This document shows, piece by piece, positions 37,681 to 46,865 of a DNA stretch of 64,000 bases. A model generated the notes under the pieces. It made no database searches. It saw only the letters and a program-made list of their open reading frames with translations, and had not been told where the DNA came from. The DNA lies in contig NZ_FOLM01000001.1 of NCBI RefSeq assembly GCF_900112355.1, positions 231,276 to 295,275 of the forward strand, read 5' to 3'. The DNA comes from Streptomyces aidingensis (lineage in GTDB: Bacteria > Actinomycetota > Actinomycetes > Streptomycetales > Streptomycetaceae). The position numbers and the translations under genes were made by a program. Numbering within the stretch: position 1 is the stretch's first letter; each line of letters opens with the position of its first letter.

Positions 37681-39153
37681 ATGACCCGGGTGAGTGCCCT
37701 GCTTGCCGCGCTCGCGGAGCGCGGCCGACCTCCGGCCGGTGGCCGCCCCCGCCGCCTCACCTGGGTGGGCGGCGCCTGGATGTTCGAGGGACTGCTCGCC
37801 GCCGGACTGGGAATCGGCGCCGTCTCGGCCGTCGTCCTGCTGGTGTGGACGACCTCCCCGCATCCCGCCGAGGGACCCGGCACCGCACTGCGCGTCGCCC
37901 TGGACCTGTGGCTGCTCGGCCACGGCACCGAACTGCTCCGCTTCGACACCCCGGCCGGCGTCCCCGCACCCATCGGACTGACGCCGCTGCTGCTCGCCGC
38001 CTTCTGCGGCTGGCTGCTCAACCGCGCGGTCCGCGTCTCCGTGCTCCCGGACGACGCGCCCGACGCCCGGCCGGGGGAGGGCTTCCGGGCCGCACTGTGG
38101 ATCAGCGCCGGATACTGCCTGGCCGCGGCCGTGGCCGTCGCCCACACCGTGCCGGAGGGCCCGATCCGGCCGGTGCCGCCCAGCGCGGCCCTGCATCTGC
38201 CGCTGTTCGCACTCGCCATCACCTTCGCCACCGCCTGGCACCACAGCGGCCCGCCGCCGCTGCGCGGCCCCCTGCGCCGGCCGACCGACGCCCTGCTCCG
38301 GCTCCAGGAGACCGGCGCGCCGCGCATCGCCGCCGCCGCGCTGTGCGCGGTCTGCGGCACCGGCGCGCTGCTGGCGGCCGTCGCCCTGGCCCGGCACCAC
38401 GCCCTGGCCCAGACCGCCTTCGGCAATCTGACGGGCGACTGGTCCGGGCGGCTGGCCGTCCTGCTGCTGGCCGGCGCCCTGGCCCCCAACGCCGCCGTCT
38501 GGGCCGCCTGCTACGGCCTCGGCCCGGGCTTCGCCCTGGGCACCCACGCCCTGGTCGCGCCGCTCTCCGCCTCGCCCCCGGCCGCGGTCGCGGCCGCGGC
38601 CGCGGCGGACGGCCGGGCCCTCCCGGCCCCCGCTCCCGCCCCCGCCTTTCCGCTGCTGGCCGCCGTCCCGGCGGAAGGGCTGTTCGCCGTGGCCCTGGCG
38701 GTGCCCGCCTCCGGGGTGCTGATCGCGGCCTGGTTCGCGGCCCGGGCGGCCGTGCCGGACCGGTCCGCCCGGCAGGCCGCCGCCGGTCCGCTCGCCACCG
38801 TTGTCTCCGTGCTGCTGGCGGCGGTGCTCGCCGGGGCCGGGATAGTGGTACTGGCCGCCCTGGCAGGCGGGCCGATGGGCACCGGCCGCCTGGCCGTCTT
38901 CGGCCCGGACCGCTGGCTGTCCGGGCTGGCGGTCTGTGCCTGGATCGCCGTCCTCGGCACCCCGGCCGCTCTCGTCCTCCGGGCCTGGCGCCTGCGCCGC
39001 CCCCGCCTCGCCCGGACCCTGGGCTCCGCCGTACCGGCCACACTGCGCCGCCTCAAGCCCCGCCGCCGCGCGTCGGGGAACACCGGGAGGGCGGAGCCCG
39101 GGCCGCCCCCGCCCCTCGACCGGCGGCCGGACGCCATGCACCCACATGCGTGA
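37681..39153 (+). CDS. DUF6350 (PerM-like) polytopic membrane protein
   Basis: A 490-residue protein with about ten hydrophobic segments. The N-terminal region reads RRLTWVGGAWMFEGLLAAGL, and the Arg/Pro-rich C-terminal tail is cytoplasmic. It fits the actinobacterial DUF6350 family, in which mycobacterial PerM affects cell division and FtsB stability. There is no clear ribosome binding site before the ATG at 37681, so translation may be leaderless. It is divergent from the sigma gene, and purN lies further downstream as in other streptomycetes. Confidence 0.75.
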   Translation: MTRVSALLAALAERGRPPAGGRPRRLTWVGGAWMFEGLLAAGLGIGAVSAVVLLVWTTSPHPAEGPGTALRVALDLWLLGHGTELLRFDTPAGVPAPIGLTPLLLAAFCGWLLNRAVRVSVLPDDAPDARPGEGFRAALWISAGYCLAAAVAVAHTVPEGPIRPVPPSAALHLPLFALAITFATAWHHSGPPPLRGPLRRPTDALLRLQETGAPRIAAAALCAVCGTGALLAAVALARHHALAQTAFGNLTGDWSGRLAVLLLAGALAPNAAVWAACYGLGPGFALGTHALVAPLSASPPAAVAAAAAADGRALPAPAPAPAFPLLAAVPAEGLFAVALAVPASGVLIAAWFAARAAVPDRSARQAAAGPLATVVSVLLAAVLAGAGIVVLAALAGGPMGTGRLAVFGPDRWLSGLAVCAWIAVLGTPAALVLRAWRLRRPRLARTLGSAVPATLRRLKPRRRASGNTGRAEPGPPPPLDRRPDAMHPHA

Positions 39154-39197
39154 GGACACGGCAACGCCCCGCCGGGCGGCCTGACCGGCACTTCCGA

Positions 39198-40217
39198 CTA
39201 CGACGCAAGCGCCGTCAGGACCGCATCCGTGATCCGCGAGTCCAGGGCCGCGGGCTGTGCATCGCCGGACAGGGCGAGCGCAAGAGCGAGGACCGTGTGC
39301 GGGAGGCTGTCCAGCAGGGCGTGTGCGCGGTGCCGCAGGTGCTGTTCCGGCCAGGTGCGGGGGAACAACCAGCCGCCGTCCGGGGTGCGGCAGGCCGCCG
39401 CGAGCATGGCCCGGGCGCGAGGGAGGGGGAGCGGGGCGGTCTCCGGTGGGCGGTTGTCGGGGGCGGCGGCGGACCGGCGGACCAGGAGCAGCAGCCGCAG
39501 CGGGGCCGTCTCGCGCAGGCCCGGCCCGGGCGTCTGCGGCGGTACCGGCAGGGACAGGGGCAGGGGCAGGCCGATCAGGCCGCGGCCGTCCGGCGTCACG
39601 GCCGTCCGGCCGTAGCCGACGGGCTCGGCCCGAAGGCCGTCCACCAGCGCCCGGAGCACGATTGCCGTCTCCCGCGGTGAGGTGCCGACGATCAGCACCC
39701 CCTGGTCGGCGACGGCCGCCGCCGCGGCCTCGAACAACACCCAGCCACGGTGCTCGGCGCAGCGCGCCGTCACCGAGCCGATGACATGGAGGAGATGTCG
39801 CTCCCCGTGGCGGGCACGGGTGTCCAGCACGATGTGCAGCGTCCCGGCCGCGTCGCGGGCATAGAGGTGGTCGGGCGCGACGCCCCGGCCACCGCCGTCC
39901 CGCGCCGGGCGCCACCAGGTGGTCTCCCCGAGCGTGGCGCGCAGACAGCGGGCGTCGGCGAGGGGCGCGACGGGGAGGGCGGGCGCTCTGGACAGGCGGG
40001 CCGTCGCGTCCCGGAACAGCTCGCCGCTGCGGTGCACCCGGACGACCGTGGCCTCCGCGCAGAGGCACGGCGGTGCCGGGCGGGTGCGGGGCGCGAAGTC
40101 CAGCAGGTGCTGCATCTGCGTCAGCCGGAAGCCCGGATCGGCGCGCAGCCGGAACAGGTGACCGGCGAACGGCACCACGCCGAGCGCCTCGTCCGTCGCG
40201 GCGCGCAGGGCGTTCAC
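39198..40217 (-). CDS. HPr-kinase-like ATPase-fold protein with degenerate P-loop
   Basis: A 339-residue protein of uncertain family. The central stretch GVLIVGTSPRETAIVLRALV sits where HPr kinase/phosphatase-like proteins have GxSGxGKST and lacks the Lys. It is followed by TPDGRGLIGLPLPLSL, like the downstream DG...GYPKPISL of that fold. Upstream, the N-terminal 130 residues contain CLCAE and two Trp (ETTWWRP). Assignment to the fold is inference. The GTG start overlaps the stop of the ATPase gene upstream (GTGA), and GGAGG precedes it. The two are a coupled operon facing away from the WhiJ-type regulator. Confidence 0.5.
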   Translation of the reverse strand: MNALRAATDEALGVVPFAGHLFRLRADPGFRLTQMQHLLDFAPRTRPAPPCLCAEATVVRVHRSGELFRDATARLSRAPALPVAPLADARCLRATLGETTWWRPARDGGGRGVAPDHLYARDAAGTLHIVLDTRARHGERHLLHVIGSVTARCAEHRGWVLFEAAAAAVADQGVLIVGTSPRETAIVLRALVDGLRAEPVGYGRTAVTPDGRGLIGLPLPLSLPVPPQTPGPGLRETAPLRLLLLVRRSAAAPDNRPPETAPLPLPRARAMLAAACRTPDGGWLFPRTWPEQHLRHRAHALLDSLPHTVLALALALSGDAQPAALDSRITDAVLTALAS

Positions 40218-40660
40218 CGGCCGGCCTCCGTCCCGGTCAGGGCGCACTCGGCCCAGACCGTCTTGCCGGCCACACCGCCGTCCCCGGCCGGATACCACCC
40301 CCAGCGCTCCGCGAAGTGCTCCACCAGCCGCAGCCCGCGCCCGGACTCCTCCGCACCGCCGGCCACCGTCGCCGGAGCGGCCTCGGCGCGTGCGTCGGTA
40401 ACCTCGGCCCGCAGCCGGGTGCCGTCGGCGGTCAGCCGGAGCCGGAAGTCCCGGCCCGGCACCAGCCCGTGCCGGACGGCGTTGCTGCACAGCTCCGACA
40501 CCACAAGCGTCATCGCGTCGTGCGCGGCGCTGCCGTCCTCCACCCCCCACTCGTCGAGCCGCTGCGCGGCCAGCCGCCGCGCCAGCCGCGCCCCGCGCGG
40601 TGTGGAGGTGAACCGCATGACGAACTCCCGGCCGGGCGGGGCACTGTCACCAGAAAGCAT
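40214..40660 (-). CDS. Anti-sigma-factor-like HATPase (RsbW/SpoIIAB-type)
   Basis: A 148-residue single-domain histidine-kinase-type ATPase with no phospho-acceptor region. The N-box is MTLVVSELCSNAVRHG, the G1 region EVTDARAEAA, and the G2 region EESGRGLRLVEHFAERWGW. Such proteins in streptomycetes commonly accompany WhiJ-type HTH and DUF397 genes. The ATG at 40660 was chosen for AGGAAAAG upstream over an ATG six codons earlier. It is divergent from the HTH gene, with 168 bp between. Confidence 0.88.
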   Translation of the reverse strand: MLSGDSAPPGREFVMRFTSTPRGARLARRLAAQRLDEWGVEDGSAAHDAMTLVVSELCSNAVRHGLVPGRDFRLRLTADGTRLRAEVTDARAEAAPATVAGGAEESGRGLRLVEHFAERWGWYPAGDGGVAGKTVWAECALTGTEAGR

Positions 40661-40828
40661 GTCTTTTCCTGCGAACATGCCCTGACTGTGGTCCCGGTGG
40701 CCTAGCGTGGTCCAGCGGTTACGGTGCGACCAAAGTGCTGTGTGGGCGCCGGGTGGTGCGCTGTCGCGCGGAGCGGCGTAACCGCGGTCCAGCGAGCGGC
40801 GTTTGAGCCCCGGACGAAGCGAGGCCCC

Positions 40829-41731
40829 GTGAAGCAGCCCCAGCCCCAGCGGCACCCCGACAGCCCGGACGAGTACGAACCGGACACCGACGACGAACCC
40901 GAACTCCCCGCCCAGCGGCTGGGCGACGAGTTCGCCTCCGGCGTGGTGGTCGCTTTCGGCCGCCAGTTGAAGGCTTCCCGGACCCGGGCCGACATCACCC
41001 GCGAGGACTTCGCCTCGCGCATGGGCTACTCGCCCGCCACCATCGCGGCGTTCGAGCAGGGCCGCCGCATCCCGCCGGGCAAGTTCATCGACAAGTCCGA
41101 CGACGTCCTCGGCGCCTGCGGTGTCCTCACCGCACTCAAGGAAGAGGTCAACAACGCCCGGTACCCAGCCTTCTTCCGCAACGCCGCCGGCCTGGAAGCC
41201 AAGGCCAGGGGCCTGCACTTCTACGCCACCCAAGCCGTCCCCGGCCTGCTCCAGACCGAGCACTACGCCCGGGCCGTCCTCCGGATGAAGAAGCCCGTCT
41301 TCAGCGATGAGACTGTCGAGGAGCACGTGGCAGCCCGGATCGCCCGTCAGGTGGTCTTCGACCGCACGCCCCCGCCGGTGATGACCTTCGTCATTGAGGA
41401 GACCGTTCTGCGCCGACCGCTGGGTGGCAGGCAAGTCCTGCGTGGCCAGTTGGAACACATGCTGCTCATCGGGCAGAAGCGGTACGTGGACATCCAGGTC
41501 ATGCCGACTGACCGGGAGGACCACGCTGGCCTGGACGGCCCCTTCGTCATGATCGATACCGAGCGCGGCAAGCGCATCGTGTATGCCGAAACCCAGGGCA
41601 GCGACAGCCGTCTCTTCACTGACTCACACAGGGTTCACGAACTCGAATCGGTCTATGGCAGTCTGCGAGCGCAGGCGCTCACTCCGCGTGAGTCGCTGGT
41701 CTTCGTCGAGACACTCCTGGGAGAGAGATGA
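40829..41731 (+). CDS. WhiJ-type helix-turn-helix regulator (XRE + DUF5753)
   Basis: A 300-residue DNA-binding protein. An acidic N-terminus precedes an HTH of the XRE type (REDFASRMGYSPATIAAFEQGRR, residues about 66-90). The DUF5753 ligand-binding domain follows (YATQAVPGLLQTEHYARAVL, RQVVFDRTPPPVMTFVIEE). Family members control development or antibiotic production with small DUF397/BldB-like partners. The GTG start has GCGAGG four bases upstream. Its TGA overlaps the ATG of the first DUF397 gene, so the three genes are translationally coupled. Confidence 0.93.
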   Translation: MKQPQPQRHPDSPDEYEPDTDDEPELPAQRLGDEFASGVVVAFGRQLKASRTRADITREDFASRMGYSPATIAAFEQGRRIPPGKFIDKSDDVLGACGVLTALKEEVNNARYPAFFRNAAGLEAKARGLHFYATQAVPGLLQTEHYARAVLRMKKPVFSDETVEEHVAARIARQVVFDRTPPPVMTFVIEETVLRRPLGGRQVLRGQLEHMLLIGQKRYVDIQVMPTDREDHAGLDGPFVMIDTERGKRIVYAETQGSDSRLFTDSHRVHELESVYGSLRAQALTPRESLVFVETLLGER

Positions 41732-41931
41732 TCGTGCAGCGCAGCGGGCCTTCGGTGCCCGAGTCGGCGTGGTTCAAGAGCAGCTACAGCGGTAGTCAGG
41801 GCGGTGAGTGCGTGGAGGTGGCGGTCGCGTCCGGGGCCGTGCACATCCGGGATTCCAAGGACTCCAGCAGCCCGATACTCACCACCACTCCTGAGGCGTG
41901 GTGCCACCTTCTCACCCTCACCGCCCCATGA
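41728..41931 (+). CDS. DUF397 small protein, first copy
   Basis: A 67-residue DUF397 protein with WFKSSYSGSQGGECVEVAVA and AVHIRDSK, the typical partner of WhiJ-type regulators. The ATG overlaps the HTH gene's stop, and its own stop overlaps the start of the second copy. It differs from the second copy mainly in the loop after SYSG and in the C-terminal half. Confidence 0.92.
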   Translation: MIVQRSGPSVPESAWFKSSYSGSQGGECVEVAVASGAVHIRDSKDSSSPILTTTPEAWCHLLTLTAP

Positions 41932-42110
41932 CCGTGCAGCGCAGCGGGCCTTCGGTGCCCGAGTCGGCGTGGTTCAAGAGCAGCTACAGCGGCGGCGACG
42001 GTGGTGAGTGCGTGGAGGTGGCGGTCGCGTTCGGAGCCGTCCACATCCGGGACACCAAGGGTGTGGACGGTCCGCTATTGACCACCACCCCCGAAGCGTG
42101 GTCCCGCCTC
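41734..42110 (+). repeat. Tandem duplication with a 200-bp period in the DUF397 genes
   Basis: The segment starting at 41734 recurs at 41934. The first 59 bases are identical (to 41792/41992), and similarity continues with scattered changes through about 41910/42110. The spacing equals the gene-to-gene spacing exactly. Confidence 0.9.
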
Positions 42111-42134
42111 CTCGCCCTGGCCACGAGTTCCTGA
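41928..42134 (+). CDS. DUF397 small protein, second copy
   Basis: A 68-residue paralogue of the gene just upstream, sharing WFKSSYSG and GGECVEVAVA. It then has AFGAVHIRDTKGVDGPLLTT. The ATG overlaps the previous stop (ATGA). It is a recent tandem duplicate ending before a strong terminator. Confidence 0.92.
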   Translation: MTVQRSGPSVPESAWFKSSYSGGDGGECVEVAVAFGAVHIRDTKGVDGPLLTTTPEAWSRLLALATSS

Positions 42135-42152
42135 CCTGAGAAGTCGGCAAGG

Positions 42153-42184
42153 GAGCCCGCACCCGTCCGTCCGGGTGCGGGCTC
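42153..42184 (+). terminator. Terminator of the HTH-DUF397 operon
   Basis: Perfect 13-bp stem GAGCCCGCACCCG (42153-42165) and CGGGTGCGGGCTC (42172-42184) with loop TCCGTC, 18 bp past the second DUF397 stop. Confidence 0.8.
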
Positions 42185-42338
42185 GCGCACGATCCGGATA
42201 ACCGTGTGGTGGCCTGTCCCAGCCCTGTCACCGGGCGGCAACAGAGTCCGGTCTGCTCGTGCGCCGGGCGGATTTGCACTGTTCCATGGAAGCCTGCGGG
42301 GTCCGGGGGGACCCTGCTCGGCTGGGGGGATGAGTGCG

Positions 42339-43004
42339 ATGGGGGAGAAGGCGACCGGTTACCGGAGCCGGGGCACGAGGTTTCCGGCGATTGTCGTGGC
42401 GGCGGTGGCGCTGTCGGTGGCGGGGCTGACGGCTTGCGAGGACCCGTACTTCGAGGGCGACGGCGTTCCGTCGGAGTCGGTGGAGAGCCCGGCACCGGAC
42501 GAGGGGGGAACCGAAGGCGGAGGCGGTGGGGGCAAGGAGCCGGGCGGGCCGGCCGAGGAGACCGCCGCGGCGTCCTGCGCAGAAGCCCCGGACGCGAGCA
42601 GCGGCGACGACCCGGGCGGTGCACCGCCCGTCCTGGACGCCGGCGAGACGTACGGCTACGCGAACGGGCTGGAGGTGACCGTCGGGGAGGCGGAGCCCTA
42701 CACCCCGAGCGCGGAGGCCGACGACACCGGCGAGCGCGTCTACCGGTTCCTCGTCACCGTCGACAACTGCGGTGACACCGCGAACGAGACGATCTTCGCG
42801 TTCCAGGGCTGGGCGGGCGGCATGGAGGCCACCGAGATCTACGACCCGGCGCTCGCGGTGGACCCGGTGGGCGTGCTGGCGCCCGGGGAGACCTTCGCGG
42901 CATACGTCGTCTTCGATGTGCCGGCCGGCCCGGACTGGCTGGACGTCATCGTCGACCCGCTCCCGGCCGAACTGGAACACAGCTACTGGGCGCTCGGACT
43001 CTGA
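42339..43004 (+). CDS. Lipoprotein with DUF4352-like domain
   Basis: A 221-residue exported lipoprotein. The signal peptide has the lipobox LTAC (in ALSVAGLTACEDPYF), and mature Cys would be near residue 31. A Gly/Glu/Pro-rich linker leads to a beta-rich domain (YGYANGLEVTVGEAEPY, YRFLVTVDNCGDTANET), the layout of DUF4352-type telokin-like domains. The ATG at 42339 was chosen because GGGGGA lies eight bases upstream. An in-frame ATG at 42330 is possible. Ligand unknown. Confidence 0.82.
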   Translation: MGEKATGYRSRGTRFPAIVVAAVALSVAGLTACEDPYFEGDGVPSESVESPAPDEGGTEGGGGGGKEPGGPAEETAAASCAEAPDASSGDDPGGAPPVLDAGETYGYANGLEVTVGEAEPYTPSAEADDTGERVYRFLVTVDNCGDTANETIFAFQGWAGGMEATEIYDPALAVDPVGVLAPGETFAAYVVFDVPAGPDWLDVIVDPLPAELEHSYWALGL

Positions 43005-43017
43005 GCCGGAACCCGCT

Positions 43018-43050
43018 GAGGGTCCCGGTCCCGCCGGGATCGGGACCCTC
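43018..43050. terminator. Terminator downstream of the lipoprotein gene
   Basis: Ten-base-pair stem GAGGGTCCCG (43018-43027) with CGGGACCCTC (43041-43050), continued inward by TCCC/GGGA. It is 14 bp past the lipoprotein stop. Confidence 0.75.
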
Positions 43051-43227
43051 GAAACCGGAGCGGGCCAGGGGGTGGTGCCGAGCATCCGAGCCGCACGTCC
43101 GGGTGGGTCGCCGTCCCGGTGGTGCTTCCGTACGCGGACGGCAAGGCCGGGGAAGGCTGGTCGGGCGACGCGGCCGGGGTCGTGGCCGGTTCCTGGTCCC
43201 GCGTGCCGGGCGGCGCGGCGGCGGGGC

Positions 43228-44052
43228 TCACTCGGGTTCCAGATAGCGCTCCAGCCAGGTGGGGATGTGCTCGCTGCAGGTTTCCCGGGAGGCGCTGGTG
43301 AGGGCGTCGTCGACGCAGACGAAGTAGTCCTTGTAGACCATCTGTACGGCGAACTGGAGGGCGATCACGACCAGGGCGAGGCCGGAGAGCACGATGCCGG
43401 CCGTGGCCTGGGGGGTCTGCGGGCGGCGGGTGCCTGCCCCGGCCCCGGCCCCGGATCCGGCCCCCGCTCCCGTCCCGCCGTCCTCCGGCGCCGAGGGCGG
43501 GGCCGGCTCGGTGACGGCGGCGCGGGCCGCGGCGGAGGCGTCGGGCTTGGGCTTGAGCAGGGCGTCGATGCCCCAGTAGAGGCCGAGGGCGCCGAGGAAC
43601 ATGGCCAGCCAGTCGATGCCGAGCCAGGCCAGCACCAGCCCCCACATCCCGGCCAGCAGGGCGAATCTGGCGTGACGCTGCTTGGGGTCGGACGGGTCCC
43701 AGCGGCGTTCCGGGCCGCGGAGCCCGCCGCCCCGGCCGTTCGGCCGGCCGCCGCCGCCCGGCGGCCGGCCGAACGGGCCGGACTGACGCTGCGGCTGGCG
43801 GCGGCTCCACTGACTGCCCCAGATGCCGCCGCGCCGCTCGTCCCGGTCGCCCTGCTCGTCATCACTGCCGTGGCCGTTGCCATGGCCGTCCGCGGCCCCG
43901 TTGCCGTCGCCGTTGCCGCCTGCGTGGTCGTCGTCACCGCCGCGCGGTCGCCAGGGCCGGTCGGGGGCGCCCTCGGGCGGCGGCGCGAAGGGGTTGTGCT
44001 CCTCGCTGTTGCGGCCGTTGGTCTCGGTGGCGGCGCGGCGTCGGTCGCTCAT
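43228..44052 (-). CDS. Membrane protein with long disordered N-terminus
   Basis: A 274-residue protein. Residues 1-125 are disordered and rich in Gly, Arg, Asp and Asn. A pair of hydrophobic segments (FALLAGMWGLVLAWLGIDWL, FLGALGLYWGIDALL) and, after an Ala/Gly linker, a third (AGIVLSGLALVVIALQFAVQ) follow. The C-terminal part outside contains two cysteines (FVCVDDALTSASRETC). No family recognised. It lies divergently upstream of purN. Confidence 0.75.
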   Translation of the reverse strand: MSDRRRAATETNGRNSEEHNPFAPPPEGAPDRPWRPRGGDDDHAGGNGDGNGAADGHGNGHGSDDEQGDRDERRGGIWGSQWSRRQPQRQSGPFGRPPGGGGRPNGRGGGLRGPERRWDPSDPKQRHARFALLAGMWGLVLAWLGIDWLAMFLGALGLYWGIDALLKPKPDASAAARAAVTEPAPPSAPEDGGTGAGAGSGAGAGAGTRRPQTPQATAGIVLSGLALVVIALQFAVQMVYKDYFVCVDDALTSASRETCSEHIPTWLERYLEPE

Positions 44053-44383
44053 CTGTGTCTGTCCCCTGTGTGGCGTCCGCGGTGGGGTGCGCCGGGTCCT
44101 GGCGGGCGGTATGGATAGGTCGTGGCGGTCCTGGAGGTCCGGGGCCGTCGGGGCGGGGGAGGGGTCCCCCGCCCCCGACCGTACCGGGGCGGCGGCCCGC
44201 CCGTCGCGCGGGGGCGGGATGCCGGGCCGGTATCGTTGCCCGTGGCCGCCGGTCTTGGGTCCTTCCACGGCGGCCGGCGGGAACGGCCGGAGCGGCGTGA
44301 AGGCGGGCATGCGGGCACGCGGGCATGCGGCACTCGCGCAGCCGGTCCGGCTCCGTTTTTCCGACCGGGAAGAATCGAAGACC
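44053..44383. other. Intergenic region upstream of purN
   Basis: Contains an 8-bp inverted repeat GGCCGCCG (44244-44251) with CGGCGGCC (44268-44275) in the probable purN leader. A candidate -10 GGTATCGT is near 44229. No riboswitch family or gene was recognised. Confidence 0.45.
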
Positions 44384-45049
44384 ATGCACACAGAGCAGTC
44401 CCCCGTGGCCGCGGCGTCGCGCGACGGCGCCCCGTCCCCGGCGCGTCTTGTCGTCCTCGTCTCCGGCTCGGGGACCAACCTCCAGGCCCTGCTGGACGCG
44501 GTCGCCGGGCGCGGCGCCGCGGCGTACGGCGCCGAGGTGGTCGCCGTGGGCGCGGACCGGGACGGGATCGCCGGGCTGGACCGGGCCCGCGCGGCCGGGC
44601 TGCCGGTGTTCGTGTGCCGGGTGCGGGACTACCCGGCCCGGGCGGAATGGGACGCGGCGCTGGCCGAGGCGGTCGCCGCGCACGAGCCGGACCTGGTGGT
44701 CTCGGCCGGGTTCATGAAGATTCTGGGGCCGCGTTTTCTCGCCCGGTTCGGCGGGCGCACGGTCAACACCCATCCCGCTCTGCTGCCCAGTTTCCCCGGC
44801 ACCCACGGGGTGCGCGACGCGCTCGCGTACGGCGTGAAGGTCACCGGGTGCACCGTCCACTTCGTCGACGAGGGCGTCGACACCGGACCGATCATCGCGC
44901 AGGGCGTGGTGGAGGTCCGGCCGGAGGACGACGAGGCGGCGCTGCACGAGCGGATCAAGGAAGTCGAGCGAGGACTGCTCGTCGATGCCGTCGGCCGGCT
45001 GGCCCGCGACGGCTACCGCATCGAGGGACGAAAGGTACTTATCCCGTGA
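44384..45049 (+). CDS. purN: Phosphoribosylglycinamide formyltransferase (GART)
   Basis: Transfers a formyl group from 10-formyl-THF to GAR, the third step of purine synthesis. The 221-residue protein has the phosphate loop [14 protein letters not shown], the catalytic Asn/His/Asp set in [16 protein letters not shown], and [16 protein letters not shown]. An extension of about 20 residues precedes the first strand. Its TGA overlaps the GTG of purH (GTGA), so the two are coupled. Confidence 0.96.
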   Translation: MHTEQSPVAAASRDGAPSPARLVVLVSGSGTNLQALLDAVAGRGAAAYGAEVVAVGADRDGIAGLDRARAAGLPVFVCRVRDYPARAEWDAALAEAVAAHEPDLVVSAGFMKILGPRFLARFGGRTVNTHPALLPSFPGTHGVRDALAYGVKVTGCTVHFVDEGVDTGPIIAQGVVEVRPEDDEAALHERIKEVERGLLVDAVGRLARDGYRIEGRKVLIP

Positions 45050-46602
45050 CGGCCGAGAAGCTGCCCATCCGGCGCGCGCTGGTGAGCGTTTACGACAAGA
45101 CCGGGCTGGCGGAACTGGCCCGGGGTCTGCACGAGGCGGGGGTGGCGCTGGTCTCCACCGGCTCCACGGCCCGCCGGATCGCGGACGCCGGGGTGCCGGT
45201 GACACCGGTGGAGGAGCTGACCGGCTTCCCCGAGTGCCTGGACGGCCGGGTGAAGACCCTGCACCCGCGGGTGCACGCGGGCATCCTGGCCGACCGCCGG
45301 CTGGCGGACCACCGCCGCCAGCTGGCGGAGCTGGAGGTGGAGCCGTTCGACCTGGTGGTGGTGAATCTGTATCCGTTCCGGGAGACGGTCGCCTCGGGCG
45401 CCGCCCCGGACGAGTGCGTGGAGCAGATCGACATCGGCGGGCCGTCCATGGTGCGGGCCGCCGCCAAGAACCACCCCTCGGTGGCCGTGGTGGTCAATCC
45501 GGAGCGGTACGGCGATGTGCTGGCCGCGGCGGCGGAGGGCGGCTTCGACCTGGCCGCCCGCAGGCGGCTGGCGGCCGAGGCGTTCCAGCACACCGCGGCC
45601 TATGACACGGCGGTGGCCTCCTGGTTCGCCGAGGAGTACGCCCCGGATCCGGCGCCGCTGCCGGACTTCGCGGGCATCGCCTTCCAGCGGCAGCAGGTGC
45701 TGCGCTACGGCGAGAACCCGCACCAGCCGGCCGCGCTGTACGGCGACGGCAGCGGCACCGGGCTGGCCGCGGCCGAGCAGCTGCACGGCAAGGAGATGTC
45801 GTACAACAACTATGTCGACACCGAGGCCGCCCGCCGCGCCGCCCATGACCACGACCGGCCGTGCGTGGCGATCATCAAGCACGCCAATCCGTGCGGCATC
45901 GCGGTCGGTGACGATGTGGCCGAGGCGCACCGCAAGGCGCACGCCTGCGACCCGGTCTCGGCCTTCGGCGGGGTGATCGCGGTCAACCGTCCGGTGTCGG
46001 TGGCCATGGCCGAGCAGGTCGCGGAGATCTTCACCGAGGTGATCATCGCCCCGGAGTACGAGGAGGGCGCGCTGTCGGTGCTCACCCGGAAGAAGAACAT
46101 CCGGGTGCTGCGCTGCCCGGACGCCCCGGCGGTGCGCCGGGAGCTGCGGCCCATCGAGGGCGGGCTGCTGGTGCAGGAGCGGGACGTCTTCCAGGCGGAC
46201 GGCGACGACCCGGCGCACTGGACGCTGGCCGCCGGGCAGCCGCTGGACGAGGCCGGGCTGGCCGGACTGGCCTTCGCCTGGCGGGCCTGCCGGGCGGTGA
46301 AGTCCAACGCCATCCTGCTGGCCAGGGACGGCGCCTCGGTCGGGGTCGGAATGGGCCAGGTCAACCGGGTGGACTCGGCCCGGCTGGCGGTGCAGCGCGC
46401 GGGCGCGGAGCGCGCGGCCGGTTCCTGTGCCGCCTCGGACGCCTTCTTCCCCTTCCCGGACGGGCTCCAGGTGCTGATCGACGCCGGGGTGAAGGCCGTG
46501 GTCCAGCCGGGCGGCTCGGTCCGTGACCAGCAGGTCATCGACGCCGCCGAGGCCGCCGGCATCACCATGTACCTCACCGGCACCCGCCACTTCTTCCACT
46601 GA
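45046..46602 (+). CDS. purH: Bifunctional AICAR transformylase/IMP cyclohydrolase
   Basis: Performs the last two steps of IMP synthesis. The 518-residue protein has the N-terminal IMP cyclohydrolase ([39 protein letters not shown]) and the C-terminal transformylase ([37 protein letters not shown]). The terminal STRAFFH-like end reads [10 protein letters not shown]. The GTG start overlaps the purN stop. FolD, about 8.5 kb downstream, supplies the folate cofactor. Confidence 0.97.
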   Translation: MTAEKLPIRRALVSVYDKTGLAELARGLHEAGVALVSTGSTARRIADAGVPVTPVEELTGFPECLDGRVKTLHPRVHAGILADRRLADHRRQLAELEVEPFDLVVVNLYPFRETVASGAAPDECVEQIDIGGPSMVRAAAKNHPSVAVVVNPERYGDVLAAAAEGGFDLAARRRLAAEAFQHTAAYDTAVASWFAEEYAPDPAPLPDFAGIAFQRQQVLRYGENPHQPAALYGDGSGTGLAAAEQLHGKEMSYNNYVDTEAARRAAHDHDRPCVAIIKHANPCGIAVGDDVAEAHRKAHACDPVSAFGGVIAVNRPVSVAMAEQVAEIFTEVIIAPEYEEGALSVLTRKKNIRVLRCPDAPAVRRELRPIEGGLLVQERDVFQADGDDPAHWTLAAGQPLDEAGLAGLAFAWRACRAVKSNAILLARDGASVGVGMGQVNRVDSARLAVQRAGAERAAGSCAASDAFFPFPDGLQVLIDAGVKAVVQPGGSVRDQQVIDAAEAAGITMYLTGTRHFFH

Positions 46603-46624
46603 CGCCACACACCCCACCGCCGCT

Positions 46625-46659
46625 CCCGCGGGCCGGGCCCCTCCGGCCCCGCCCGCGGG
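46625..46659 (+). terminator. Terminator of purNH
   Basis: Nine-base-pair stem CCCGCGGGC/GCCCGCGGG (46625-46633, 46651-46659), one C/C mismatch, then GGGCC/GGCCC with loop CCTCC, 22 bp past purH. Confidence 0.75.
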
Positions 46660-46688
46660 CCGGGGAAACGAGACCATGGGCATGGGGC

Positions 46689-46865
46689 ATGCGGCGGCTG
46701 GAGCGGATCCGGGAATTGCTGCGGGCCCGGGAGGGGATGGCCGCGGAGGCGGCCAGGCCGCTGTGCTTCGGCGGAGCCGGATTCACCGAGGAGTTGCGCG
46801 CGGTGGCCGAGGCGGATCCGTCGGTCCAGCTCATCGGCCTGGACCGGCTCTATGACGGGAGCTGA
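46689..46865 (+). pseudogene. Remnant of a larger gene (C-terminal fragment, DUF234/ATPase-like)
   Basis: A 58-codon frame encodes RRLERIRELLRA...PLCFGGAGFTEELRAVAEAD...LIGLDRLYDGS. This resembles the last 60 residues of AAA ATPases or archaeal-type DUF234 proteins of streptomycetes (FGGAGFTEEL, LVGLDELY). The rest of such a gene is absent upstream, where the purH terminator lies. It is probably a decayed end, with family recalled from memory. No clear ribosome binding site. Confidence 0.45.

Noticed and set aside
39198..42134. A mobile genomic island
   Set aside because: The WhiJ/DUF397 cluster looks accessory, but no integrase, transposase, att repeat or tRNA flank was found.
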